Shown here: piece by piece, positions 53,919 through 61,070 of the stretch
How positions within the stretch are numbered: position 1 is the stretch's first letter
Layout: each line of letters starts with the position of its first letter
Origin: Paenibacillus phytorum
GTDB taxonomy: Bacteria; Bacillota; Bacilli; Paenibacillales; NBRC-103111
DNA: 64,000 nt
Reading direction: 5' to 3'
Assembly: GCF_013141715.1 (NCBI RefSeq)
Contig: NZ_WHOA01000116.1
Coordinates: 1-64,000 of the forward strand
Program-made: the position numbers and the translations under genes
Notes under the pieces: model-generated
What the model saw: only the letters and a program-made list of their open reading frames with translations
Databases searched by the model: none
Told to the model about the DNA's origin: nothing

Positions 53919-54296
53919 ATGTATATGAATCCATCGCATCATCCTGTTCATCCTGTTCATCCTGTTCATCCTGTTCATCCTGTTCATCCCGGTCATCACG
54001 GGCCTCATGTTCTTTTCCAGGCAGATCCAAATTGGCAGCACATGTTAAGGCAGAAAAGAGATACGATCCAAGGTGCACTCCACCCTCATATCGGTCGTAC
54101 TATTCGTGTCACAACGTTAGAAGGACATACGCATGAAGGTGTTTTGGTTAACGTGGATGGACACCATGCATACCTTCAAGTGAATCCGCATGGGCATCCT
54201 CATGGCCAGCATAGACCCATCTATACGCCAGCTCAATACAACCAAATCATAACGCTTGTGCTCTTCGAACTATTGGTTATCTTACTGCTTTCCTAA
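53919..54296 (+). CDS. His-rich protein with HPV repeats and LSm-like core
   Basis: A 125-residue protein. The N terminus has HPV repeated five times, encoded by an exact 9-bp direct repeat CCTGTTCAT (53943-53987). A central beta stretch GRTIRVTTLEGHTHEGVLVNVDGHHAYLQVN recalls an LSm or SH3-like fold. The end is hydrophobic (LVLFELLVILLLS). Many His suggest metal binding. Between the two stalk lipoproteins. RBS AAAGGAGC. Confidence 0.7.
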   Translation: MYMNPSHHPVHPVHPVHPVHPVHPGHHGPHVLFQADPNWQHMLRQKRDTIQGALHPHIGRTIRVTTLEGHTHEGVLVNVDGHHAYLQVNPHGHPHGQHRPIYTPAQYNQIITLVLFELLVILLLS

Positions 54297-54298
54297 GA

Positions 54299-54350
54299 CA
54301 AAAGCTCGCTCTCATCAGGTCATTAAGACCTCTGAGAAGCGAGTTTTTCT
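54299..54350 (+). terminator. Terminator of the His-rich gene
   Basis: AAGCTCGCT ... AGCGAGTTTTT with inner AGGTC/GACCT stem. Confidence 0.7.
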
Positions 54351-54391
54351 ATTAGCGTATATTAAGCCATTGTAAAAATTTTCTAATCAAA

Positions 54392-54423
54392 GCGCATCTT
54401 TCCCTCTTTTTGTGCGTATAATC
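54392..54423 (+). promoter_or_regulatory. Possible ECF-type promoter of second stalk lipoprotein
   Basis: GCGCATC, 16 bp, CGTATAATC, parallel to 52154-52185. Confidence 0.45.
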
Positions 54424-54473
54424 TATCACTGCTATTTTTTACTAGCTATTATATCTAAGGAGTAGATTTGTAG

Positions 54474-56069
54474 ATGCAAAGAAAGAGATTTACTTGGTGG
54501 ATTTCCACTGCATTAGTTATTATGCTTTTGGCGTTAACGGGGTGTCAGGCTGTTCAAGGGCTAGATTTGGGGCAAGCTATTCAAAATAGTGCCAGCATTC
54601 AATCCGCCGAATCCAAAGGCTCGCTTCAAATGGACATCATCACAGGTAACACCGATGGCTTGTCCGCTGACGAGAAACGGATGATTGACGTCTTGCATCA
54701 TGTGAACTTAGAGCTGAAGAGCGTTAAAATGCAAGATAAGCAGCACATCTCTGTAGATGGTGCTCTTATCTACAGCAAAGGGTCTATCCCCTTCCAGCTC
54801 AACGTAAATGGGACGAAACTCACTATACATATCGAAGGTGCTAAGAAACCACTTTTCTTTGATCCGATGACGGCGCAAGCTGGCTTAGCTGGCTCATCTG
54901 CAGCACTATCATCCAATTTGCAGCAGCAGTTACTCAAGAAAGCAGAAGAATTATGGCCTGCATTGCTCAAATTCTTCTTAACCAATGCTCCGAATCCGGA
55001 ACATTTCGCCGTATCTTCCGTGTCCGAGCCTGTGAATAGTGAAACACTTTCCATGCAAAAGGCCCACATAGAGATTAAAGGTAATGAGCTCGTAGGCCTT
55101 CTGAAAGCATTCCTAACGAACATCCTTGCTGATGAAAAGGGAATGAAGGAATTGATTGGTCAGCTCTATGATGCATTGGTGCCTATTATTAAAGAAGAAA
55201 TGAAAGCTTCCCCCTCTAAGAGTGGGTTAAATTCTGAATTGCCAGACCTTATGATGGCTTACCTTGATAACAAGACGTTAGCTGTTGAGTTTGTTTACAC
55301 AACCATTCAGCAATTTCTTCGGAAAGCTCTCAACGAGTGGGATAAAAACATGCAGGACACACTTTCTTCTGTATCCGACTCCCAAGTGAAAGCATTACTG
55401 AGTGATAAAACCATACTTAAAACAGACTTCTTCATCGATACCGATAAACAGATTCGCAAAGTAAATGCGGAGCTTACACTCCCCCTCACAGAGGTTAGTG
55501 CTGGAGTCAGTGCACTTAAATTTACTTATACCAGTGAAATATGGAATATCAATAAGCCTGTTACAGCAAGTGTAATTGATACCTCTGGCGGGGTATTGAA
55601 CCTGAGCGAGGTATCAGCCAACAACGATTCCTTCCTAACCTATTTCAACAAAGATTCTAAGTTCTATTCCTTTCTGAGAGAAGATTTGAAAATAGCCAAA
55701 AAAGACATTCACTTGCTGATGAGTCAGGACGATGACGACTACGAGTTCGATTCCTCCCATCCTTTTATCAATGAGGATCAAGTGTCCATGGTGCCCGTTC
55801 GATTCATTTCGGAGAGACTGGGAGCTGAAGTGAAGTGGAATGCAGCCTCAAATCAAATCACAGTGAAAGACCAACTTAACGACAAAACGATTATTCTGAC
55901 ACTTAACAGTAAAACAGCGAGTGTTAACGGATCATCTGTTCAATTGGACAGCGCCCCCATCCTGAAGAATGGCTCCACTTTCGTACCGCTTCGTTTTATA
56001 GCCGAGCAGCTTGGCTGTAAGGTTGGTTTCGATAATAAAACAGGTAGTGTAACCATTACCAGAGAATAG
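54474..56069 (+). CDS. Lipoprotein with copper-amine-oxidase-type stalk domain (2)
   Basis: A 531-residue paralogue of 52235: lipobox LTGCQAV, the same domain order, and a stalk domain DQVSMVPVRFISERLGAEVKWNA...NGSTFVPLRFIAEQLGCKVGFDN. It keeps the Cys/Trp-poor pattern of its paralogue. RBS AAGGAG. The repeat of gene, spacer type and terminator suggests segmental duplication. Confidence 0.85.
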   Translation: MQRKRFTWWISTALVIMLLALTGCQAVQGLDLGQAIQNSASIQSAESKGSLQMDIITGNTDGLSADEKRMIDVLHHVNLELKSVKMQDKQHISVDGALIYSKGSIPFQLNVNGTKLTIHIEGAKKPLFFDPMTAQAGLAGSSAALSSNLQQQLLKKAEELWPALLKFFLTNAPNPEHFAVSSVSEPVNSETLSMQKAHIEIKGNELVGLLKAFLTNILADEKGMKELIGQLYDALVPIIKEEMKASPSKSGLNSELPDLMMAYLDNKTLAVEFVYTTIQQFLRKALNEWDKNMQDTLSSVSDSQVKALLSDKTILKTDFFIDTDKQIRKVNAELTLPLTEVSAGVSALKFTYTSEIWNINKPVTASVIDTSGGVLNLSEVSANNDSFLTYFNKDSKFYSFLREDLKIAKKDIHLLMSQDDDDYEFDSSHPFINEDQVSMVPVRFISERLGAEVKWNAASNQITVKDQLNDKTIILTLNSKTASVNGSSVQLDSAPILKNGSTFVPLRFIAEQLGCKVGFDNKTGSVTITRE

Positions 56070-56083
56070 CTGATCCTAAGCCA

Positions 56084-56137
56084 AAAGCTCGCCCTCATTC
56101 GGTCTATATGACTGGTGTGGAGCGAGCTTTTCTCATT
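56084..56137. terminator. Terminator of second stalk lipoprotein
   Basis: AAAAGCTCGC ... GCGAGCTTTT, inner imperfect stem. Also faces the deaminase gene stop. Confidence 0.7.
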
Positions 56138-57488
56138 GCTGAATGAATCTTTCGAATGAATCCTGACAATCTCTAGCTAATTTCTCCTCATCAGTTCCGA
56201 CCAGTCTGCCGTTCTCGACAACAACCTTTCCATTCACAATTGTATAATCAACCGGACGTTTGAGTCCTACCGTACCTAGCCACGACTTTGGATCAGTCAG
56301 AGTCCCCACAGCATCAATTTGATCTACACGCACCATGAACAAGTCTGCTGCCTTGCCAATCTCCAGCGAACCAATGTCGCTTCTTCCTAATATTTCTGCT
56401 CCACCTCTGGTTGCTACCTTCAAGAGATCATATCCGGTCGGTGCCTGACTGCTAGACTGAAGTCTGTGCAAGAGATACGAAACTCGCAGTTCCTCTAACA
56501 GATTCGAGCCATCGTTTGAGGCGCTCCCATCAACAGCTAAGCCAACGGGAATCCCCATCGCAAGCATTTCGGGAACCCTGGCTATGCCGGACGAAAGCTT
56601 CATGTTCGAAATCGGGCAATGCGCGACTCCTGTTTTGGTATGTGCAAGCAGCTTCATTTCATCATCGTTAAAATGTATACCATGCGCATACCACACATCG
56701 TGGCCTAACCAGCCGAGACTTTCCATGTAGGCCAAAGGCCTCATCCCGAAACGCTCGAGCGTGTAGGCTTCCTCGTTCTTCGTCTCAGCTAGATGCGTGT
56801 GCAGCCGCACGCCCTTGGATCTAGCGAGCTTCGCCGATTCAAGCATGATATCCGCGGATACGCTGAACGGTGAACACGGAGCGAGCACTACCTGCCTCAT
56901 TGAACCTGCGCTGGCATCGTGGTAGAGATCAATTAGCCTCTCACTATCGGCTAGAATCGTATCTATATCCTGAACAACGCTCATGGGAGGCAGCCCTCCC
57001 TGATCCTTGCCTAGCGTCATGGATCCTCTCGATGCAACGAAACGGATACCAAGGCGCTCCGCGGCTTCGAACTGTTTATCTATAAAATGGGCACTATTTT
57101 GCTGTGGAAACACATAATGATGGTCGAAAACTGTCGTACAACCGTTCTTCATCAGATCCGCAATCCCCGTAAGCGAGCTATGGTACACGGCGTCTGGCGT
57201 AATCCCTTTCCAAATTTCGTAGAGATAACGCAGCCAGTCGAATAACTCCAGCTTCTGCACCTGCGGCAGATTGCGCGTGAACGTTTGATATAAATGATGA
57301 TGCACGTTAATGAGACCGGGATACACGAACATCTGTGACGCATCAATCACCTGTTCTGCCTCATACAAGTCCTTCCCCATCTTCACTATCCGATTGTCTT
57401 CAATCAGGATATTCGCCTGTTCCAGCACACGATCCTCCGCATCCACCGTTACAATTGCTTTTGCACCACGAATCAACAATGAACCCAT
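56133..57488 (-). CDS. 8-oxoguanine deaminase
   Basis: A 451-residue amidohydrolase-family enzyme of the TRZ/ATZ/8-oxoguanine deaminase group. Metal site HHH in NVHHHLYQT (about 63-65), plus THLAETKNEE, AHGIHF and VDGSASND carry the zinc ligands and catalytic Asp. The motif set (RGSMTLGKDQGGLPPMSVVQD, HCPISNMKLSSGI) matches 8-oxoguanine deaminase. It salvages oxidised guanine to urate. GAGGAGGAAGATGGG precedes the ATG. A purine-type riboswitch and terminator lie upstream. Confidence 0.9.
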   Translation of the reverse strand: MGSLLIRGAKAIVTVDAEDRVLEQANILIEDNRIVKMGKDLYEAEQVIDASQMFVYPGLINVHHHLYQTFTRNLPQVQKLELFDWLRYLYEIWKGITPDAVYHSSLTGIADLMKNGCTTVFDHHYVFPQQNSAHFIDKQFEAAERLGIRFVASRGSMTLGKDQGGLPPMSVVQDIDTILADSERLIDLYHDASAGSMRQVVLAPCSPFSVSADIMLESAKLARSKGVRLHTHLAETKNEEAYTLERFGMRPLAYMESLGWLGHDVWYAHGIHFNDDEMKLLAHTKTGVAHCPISNMKLSSGIARVPEMLAMGIPVGLAVDGSASNDGSNLLEELRVSYLLHRLQSSSQAPTGYDLLKVATRGGAEILGRSDIGSLEIGKAADLFMVRVDQIDAVGTLTDPKSWLGTVGLKRPVDYTIVNGKVVVENGRLVGTDEEKLARDCQDSFERFIQQ

Positions 57489-57521
57489 CCCATCTTCCTC
57501 CTCAACGTAAATGAGGAAACC

Positions 57522-57580
57522 AAAAAAATCCTAACAACAAACACAATATATGAGCATATATTGTGTTCGTAGTTAGGATT
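57522..57580 (-). terminator. Riboswitch-coupled terminator
   Basis: A long stem on the minus strand: ATCCTAAC...ACACAATATATG pairs with CATATATTGTGTT...GTTAGGAT, followed by seven T. Its 5' arm includes the last P3 strand and P1 strand of the aptamer, so ligand-bound aptamer should block it: an ON switch. Confidence 0.8.
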
Positions 57581-57628
57581 TAGGTTCCCAGTAGAGCCCC
57601 CGAACCGAATTATCGAGGTTATACGAAC
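57565..57628 (-). ncRNA. Purine-type riboswitch aptamer before 8-oxoguanine deaminase
   Basis: On the minus strand: P1 GTTCGTA with TACGAAC, then TATAACCTCGATAATTCGGTT (P2 and L2), TCTAC (junction), GGGAACCTAAATCCT (P3), and AACTACGAAC. This is the fold of guanine-type riboswitches. Loop L2 reads TAATTCGG, and the stretch to TCTAC seems one base shorter than in pbuG. Variants sensing 8-oxoguanine have been described in Paenibacillaceae upstream of this enzyme, and I expect this is one. Confidence 0.85.
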
Positions 57629-57663
57629 TATGAAGTTGTGTCTTACGGCTTACAATTAGCCCC

Positions 57664-57693
57664 AGTATAGAGCAGAAAATGGCGGCAAGTCAA
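57664..57693 (-). promoter_or_regulatory. Sigma-A promoter of riboswitch/deaminase
   Basis: On the minus strand TTGACT (57688-57693), 18-bp spacer, TATACT (57664-57669), about 36 bp before P1. Confidence 0.7.
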
Positions 57694-57873
57694 TACTTAT
57701 CAACGCAATGACTTTGTGATAAATTTTTCGATCAATGAATTTTTAGTAAAAATGGAATAAGCTCCCCTATAAATGGATATATTATCAAAGCTGCGTTAAC
57801 AAGCTATCGGGATCTACGTGGTCTTCGGAAACAGGAGCGCAGGCACAAATTATTGTTGGAGGTTTTTGTATAC

Positions 57874-58074
57874 ATGGAAACAGGCACGGTTAAATGGTTT
57901 AACGCAGAAAAAGGTTTTGGTTTCATTGAAATGGAAGGCGGCAAAGATGTCTTCGTTCACTTCAGCGCTATTACTGGGGAAGGCTTCAAAAGCTTGGATG
58001 AAGGCCAAAGCGTACAGTTTGAAGTTGTTCAAGGTAACCGCGGACCGCAAGCTGAAAATGTAGTCAAGCTGTAG
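57874..58074 (+). CDS. cspA: Cold-shock protein
   Basis: A 66-residue CspA/CspB-type protein: [31 protein letters not shown] holds both RNP motifs. RNA chaperone. Start at METG (57874) after GGAGG. A 5' leader of roughly 150-200 bp precedes it, often a cold-response feature. Confidence 0.93.
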   Translation: METGTVKWFNAEKGFGFIEMEGGKDVFVHFSAITGEGFKSLDEGQSVQFEVVQGNRGPQAENVVKL

Positions 58075-58139
58075 TCCTTCACCACATATTGCTTTAACTG
58101 CTTGCGAGTCTGAGTCTACTATGACAAGGAGGAGTTCGA

Positions 58140-58340
58140 TTGTACTTTTCAAAGAAATCGTTGGAACCTGTCCCCGAGGAGCAAACCAGCATCTGGACCT
58201 GCAGCACCGAACAGTGCTCATGCTGGATGAGAGATAATTTTTCATTCGCTGATAGTCCTGCATGTCCAATTTGCAATTCATCCATGGTCAAGGATTTAAA
58301 GATGCTCCCAACCTTATCGAACACAAGCAGCAGGCGATGA
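58140..58340 (+). CDS. YdjO-like zinc-ribbon small protein
   Basis: A 66-residue protein with Cys pattern CSTEQCSCW...CPIC and the WMRDNFSF block of YdjO family (cold-inducible, function unknown). TTG start at 58140 with GGAGGAG upstream. Sixty-six bp after cspA, possibly co-transcribed. Confidence 0.83.
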   Translation: MYFSKKSLEPVPEEQTSIWTCSTEQCSCWMRDNFSFADSPACPICNSSMVKDLKMLPTLSNTSSRR

Positions 58341-58370
58341 ATGCAAGAAGGTAGCAATTGATTTCAAGAG

Positions 58371-58415
58371 AAACCCTCGCGTCTCCGAATGGAGGCGTTT
58401 AGGGTTTTTTTGTTT
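58371..58415 (+). terminator. Terminator of cspA-ydjO
   Basis: AAACCCT...CGTCTCC pairs with GGAGGCG...AGGGTTT, then a T-rich run. Confidence 0.75.
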
Positions 58416-58436
58416 TTATTTTTGCATGAGGTAAAA

Positions 58437-58471
58437 TAAACGGCTACGCCGTCTTATACTTTCTTATCTAC
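58437..58471. repeat. Interspersed repeat copy C
   Basis: CTTATACTTTCTTATCTAC (58453-58471) is the exact complement of 39059-39077; AAACGGCTACGCCGTC beside it is palindromic, similar to the hairpin at 39126-39150. Confidence 0.6.
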
Positions 58472-58515
58472 ACAGAAAAGAGACTCCTTGAAGGAGTCCC
58501 CTTTTTAAGGTTTTA

Positions 58516-58896
58516 TCATAAAATAGTGCGTTGAAAATCTTGGCCATTATATTCCCTAACTTCCGTTGAAGGGGTAGCCAGAACAAGGATTTTCCCTTTA
58601 TCCAGCTCACTTTCCAAACGACCGGCCTCCACTTCTGGCACACCGAGTGCTCTCATCTTCGCCCGCAGCTCATCGCCGCGAGAACGGAACAGATTAGCGA
58701 TAGACGTCAGCACCCCCTCTTCAGCCATGGTGATCTGCTCAGCTCCCGTATAGTTAGCGACGTAATCAGTACCTTCAGCACTATGGGTCAGCACATAAAT
58801 ATGCTCTCGCTCAAAGCCTTCTCTGTACAATTGCTGCACTTTATTCTGTGCCTCTTGAAGATTCGATGTCACACTCACTCTGGTATAAGTATTCAT
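58516..58896 (-). CDS. YflT-like general stress protein
   Basis: A 126-residue protein, MNTYTRVSVTSNLQEAQNKVQQLYREGFEREHIYVLTH..., a Gls/YflT (general stress protein 17M) type fold: alpha/beta with a C-terminal ILVLAT strand. RBS GAGGAGG before 58896; a frame extended upstream to 59139 overlaps the 54-aa gene in another frame. Confidence 0.82.
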   Translation of the reverse strand: MNTYTRVSVTSNLQEAQNKVQQLYREGFEREHIYVLTHSAEGTDYVANYTGAEQITMAEEGVLTSIANLFRSRGDELRAKMRALGVPEVEAGRLESELDKGKILVLATPSTEVREYNGQDFQRTIL

Positions 58897-58952
58897 GGTA
58901 TTTCCTCCTCTTTGGCTATTATTTATTGGGTTAGTGATGTATGAAACTTTTG

Positions 58953-59117
58953 CTAAAAGCCTCTTCGTCTTCCGAAAATCAAGGATACGACGAACATAAT
59001 CAGGAATACGAAGAATAAGACTTTGGCAATCCCTACCGCTGCTGAGACAATCCCGAAAAATCCAAAAACACCGGCTACAAGCGCAATGATTAGAAACATA
59101 ATTGCCCAACCTAACAT
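58953..59117 (-). CDS. DUF1328/YtjA-family membrane protein, 54 aa
   Basis: A 54-residue protein, [54 protein letters not shown], with two TM helices, typical of the DUF1328 (YtjA) family linked to stress. GAGAGGGTG lies 8 bp before ATG. It is followed 56 bp later by the YflT-like gene and overlaps only a spurious extension of it. Confidence 0.87.
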   Translation of the reverse strand: MLGWAIMFLIIALVAGVFGFFGIVSAAVGIAKVLFFVFLIMFVVSLIFGRRRGF

Positions 59118-59220
59118 AGGAAACACCCTCTCTTATCATCGAATATTGGTTGTTCTTGCTATGTTATCTATTAACCACTTCGCCTAGTAATGAAACACTT
59201 TTCAGTTGAAAAATAGGACA

Positions 59221-59784
59221 TCATCCATTGTTATCTTCACTTTCAGCTTGCCGTGTTAAGCCCATCTGTTCAACTCTTTCCAGCCTTTTATCTAGACGTT
59301 CGAGCAGTGTCTTTAGCTCCATATTCTCTTGTTCGGCTCGGTAATTGATCGCGAAATCAAGGATCGCCTCCTGCTTATCTCGCGCCGCTTGACGATTCTG
59401 ACTCATCAGAATAACCGGTGCCTGCAAAGCCGAAATGCAAGATAGAATCAAGTTAAGCAGGATGAATGGCGGCTTATCAAATGCGAAGCTCATCAGATTA
59501 ATGATCATCCAAATGCCCAAAAAAGTGCAAAACAACACTATAAATGTCCAACTGCCGCCAAAAGAGGCAATATGATCAGCAAGGCGATCTGCCCTTGAAG
59601 ACTTCTTCTCCTGCTGTTCAATCAAATGGGACTTAATATTCCCTTGATATTCATTCACCATGGCCGTTATGCGATCTAACTGGTCATTATCCAGCTTGGT
59701 GCTCGGATCGTTGTCCAGTTCCTGAAACAACTTCTCAGGCGTGCAATCGCCTGTAGATTTCATCTCATCGATTTCCTCTTCCAT
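59221..59784 (-). CDS. DUF1003 membrane protein
   Basis: A 187-residue protein: N-terminal coiled-like region, then DRLADHIASFGGSWTFIVLFCTFLGIWMIINL and FILLNLILSCISALQAPVILMSQNRQ (two TM), the diagnostic DUF1003 block, then a C-terminal coiled coil. Function unknown. RBS AAGGG. Confidence 0.9.
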   Translation of the reverse strand: MEEEIDEMKSTGDCTPEKLFQELDNDPSTKLDNDQLDRITAMVNEYQGNIKSHLIEQQEKKSSRADRLADHIASFGGSWTFIVLFCTFLGIWMIINLMSFAFDKPPFILLNLILSCISALQAPVILMSQNRQAARDKQEAILDFAINYRAEQENMELKTLLERLDKRLERVEQMGLTRQAESEDNNG

Positions 59785-59952
59785 TCGTTTCCCTTCTTTC
59801 TGCTTCTAAAGTACAAGCTACTTTATATGTAAACGTTCCCCGCTGCTGATGAAACAACCCTATGGGACGTGCTCCTTTATTGGAGGTTGTAGATCCATAA
59901 ATCAATGTAGTTTCAAAATTTAGGTACTAAACTGCTGATCTGAGGCTCTTGG

Positions 59953-60120
59953 GGAACGAGGGGCCGCTATTTCGGTTAATATGTCGATATTGGGCCGCCT
60001 ATATGCGGAACGTACGTACGCTATTTTAGTGTTTTTGCAATTTTACACCTCTGAATCGTGAAATAGCGGATCCTCGTTCCGCGAAACCATGAAATACGCG
60101 GTTTCGAGCGAAATAAGGTA
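59953..60120. repeat. Inverted-repeat intergenic element
   Basis: GGAACGAGGGGCCGCTATTT near 59953 is nearly the complement of AAATAGCGGATCCTCGTTCC at 60061-60080. Between them is CGGAACGTACGTACG. No gene from 59800 to 60190. Confidence 0.55.
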
Positions 60121-60172
60121 TCTACGTTCCGCAGAGATCGAGGCTGCGCGATTACAAGTCGGGCATTAAACA

Positions 60173-60200
60173 AAAAACACTCTCCAAGGGAGAGTGTCCA
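60173..60200 (-). terminator. Terminator of the kinase-cheR operon
   Basis: ACACTCTCC / GGAGAGTGT around AAG; minus strand then has six T. Confidence 0.8.
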
Positions 60201-60206
60201 GCAAAA

Positions 60207-61070
60207 TTACCTCTTACGATAAATTCGTTCCTGCGGTACGAATTCATCATATTGCACGCCTTCGGGCACGAAAAGAATGGATTCTTTTTTTCCTAAGCCT
60301 AGGTATCCACCTGGAATTAAACTTCCATGAAATAGGCTGTGTACCTGCTGCTGCAGCTTCGTATCGAAATAGATCATGACATTGCGGCACAGGATGACAT
60401 GGAATTCATTAAAGGAGCCGTCCGTGACGAGATTGTGCTGCGCAAACATCAGATTTTCTTTCATCAGCGGCTGAAAATAAGCATATTGATGATCTGTTGT
60501 ATAGTACTCGGAGAAGGCCTTGGTCCCACCTGATTCCAAGTAGTTCTTCGTATAGACTTGCATCTGCTTCAGTGGGAAAGCGCCCTTTTGCGCGCTCTCA
60601 ATCGCTTTCTCATTCATATCTGTCGCATATATCTTCGTTCTCTCGGCCAAGCCTTCTTCCTGCATCAGGATCGCCATCGCATAGACTTCTTCTCCGGTCG
60701 CACAGCCTGCATGCCAAATCCGAATCTCAGGATACTTCCTTAGCACGGGAACTACCTGATTACGAAAAGCGCTGAAAAAGCTTGGATCTCTGAACATTTC
60801 TGTCACTCGGATCGACATGTCGTTCAGTAATTGTTCCACGAAGCCGGGTTTGTGCAGGACTTTTTCTAGCAGCGCTGTGATGGATGGCAATTTCTCTGCT
60901 TTCATGCGATTAAGAATTCTCCTGCGTAAGGATGAACGCACATAATGGCGGAAATCGAACCCATACATTTGATATAAGCCTTCCAAGAGCAGATTAATCT
61001 CGATATTTTGCAGCTCATCGTAGGGCAGTTCTTCTAATTCGGAGTAATTATCCAAGGACTGGCGAATCAA
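60207..61070 (-). CDS. CheR-family methyltransferase
   Basis: About 287 residues. N-terminal CheR_N helices, then the SAM-binding Rossmann domain with HAGCATGEEVYAMAI and CRNVMIYFD. The TTG at 61070 overlaps the hybrid-kinase stop (TTGA) and has AGGTG at good spacing; the longer frame to 61172 lies inside the kinase. Coupled to the kinase, so the enzyme probably modifies a receptor or kinase of that system rather than MCPs. Confidence 0.88.
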   Translation of the reverse strand: MIRQSLDNYSELEELPYDELQNIEINLLLEGLYQMYGFDFRHYVRSSLRRRILNRMKAEKLPSITALLEKVLHKPGFVEQLLNDMSIRVTEMFRDPSFFSAFRNQVVPVLRKYPEIRIWHAGCATGEEVYAMAILMQEEGLAERTKIYATDMNEKAIESAQKGAFPLKQMQVYTKNYLESGGTKAFSEYYTTDHQYAYFQPLMKENLMFAQHNLVTDGSFNEFHVILCRNVMIYFDTKLQQQVHSLFHGSLIPGGYLGLGKKESILFVPEGVQYDEFVPQERIYRKR

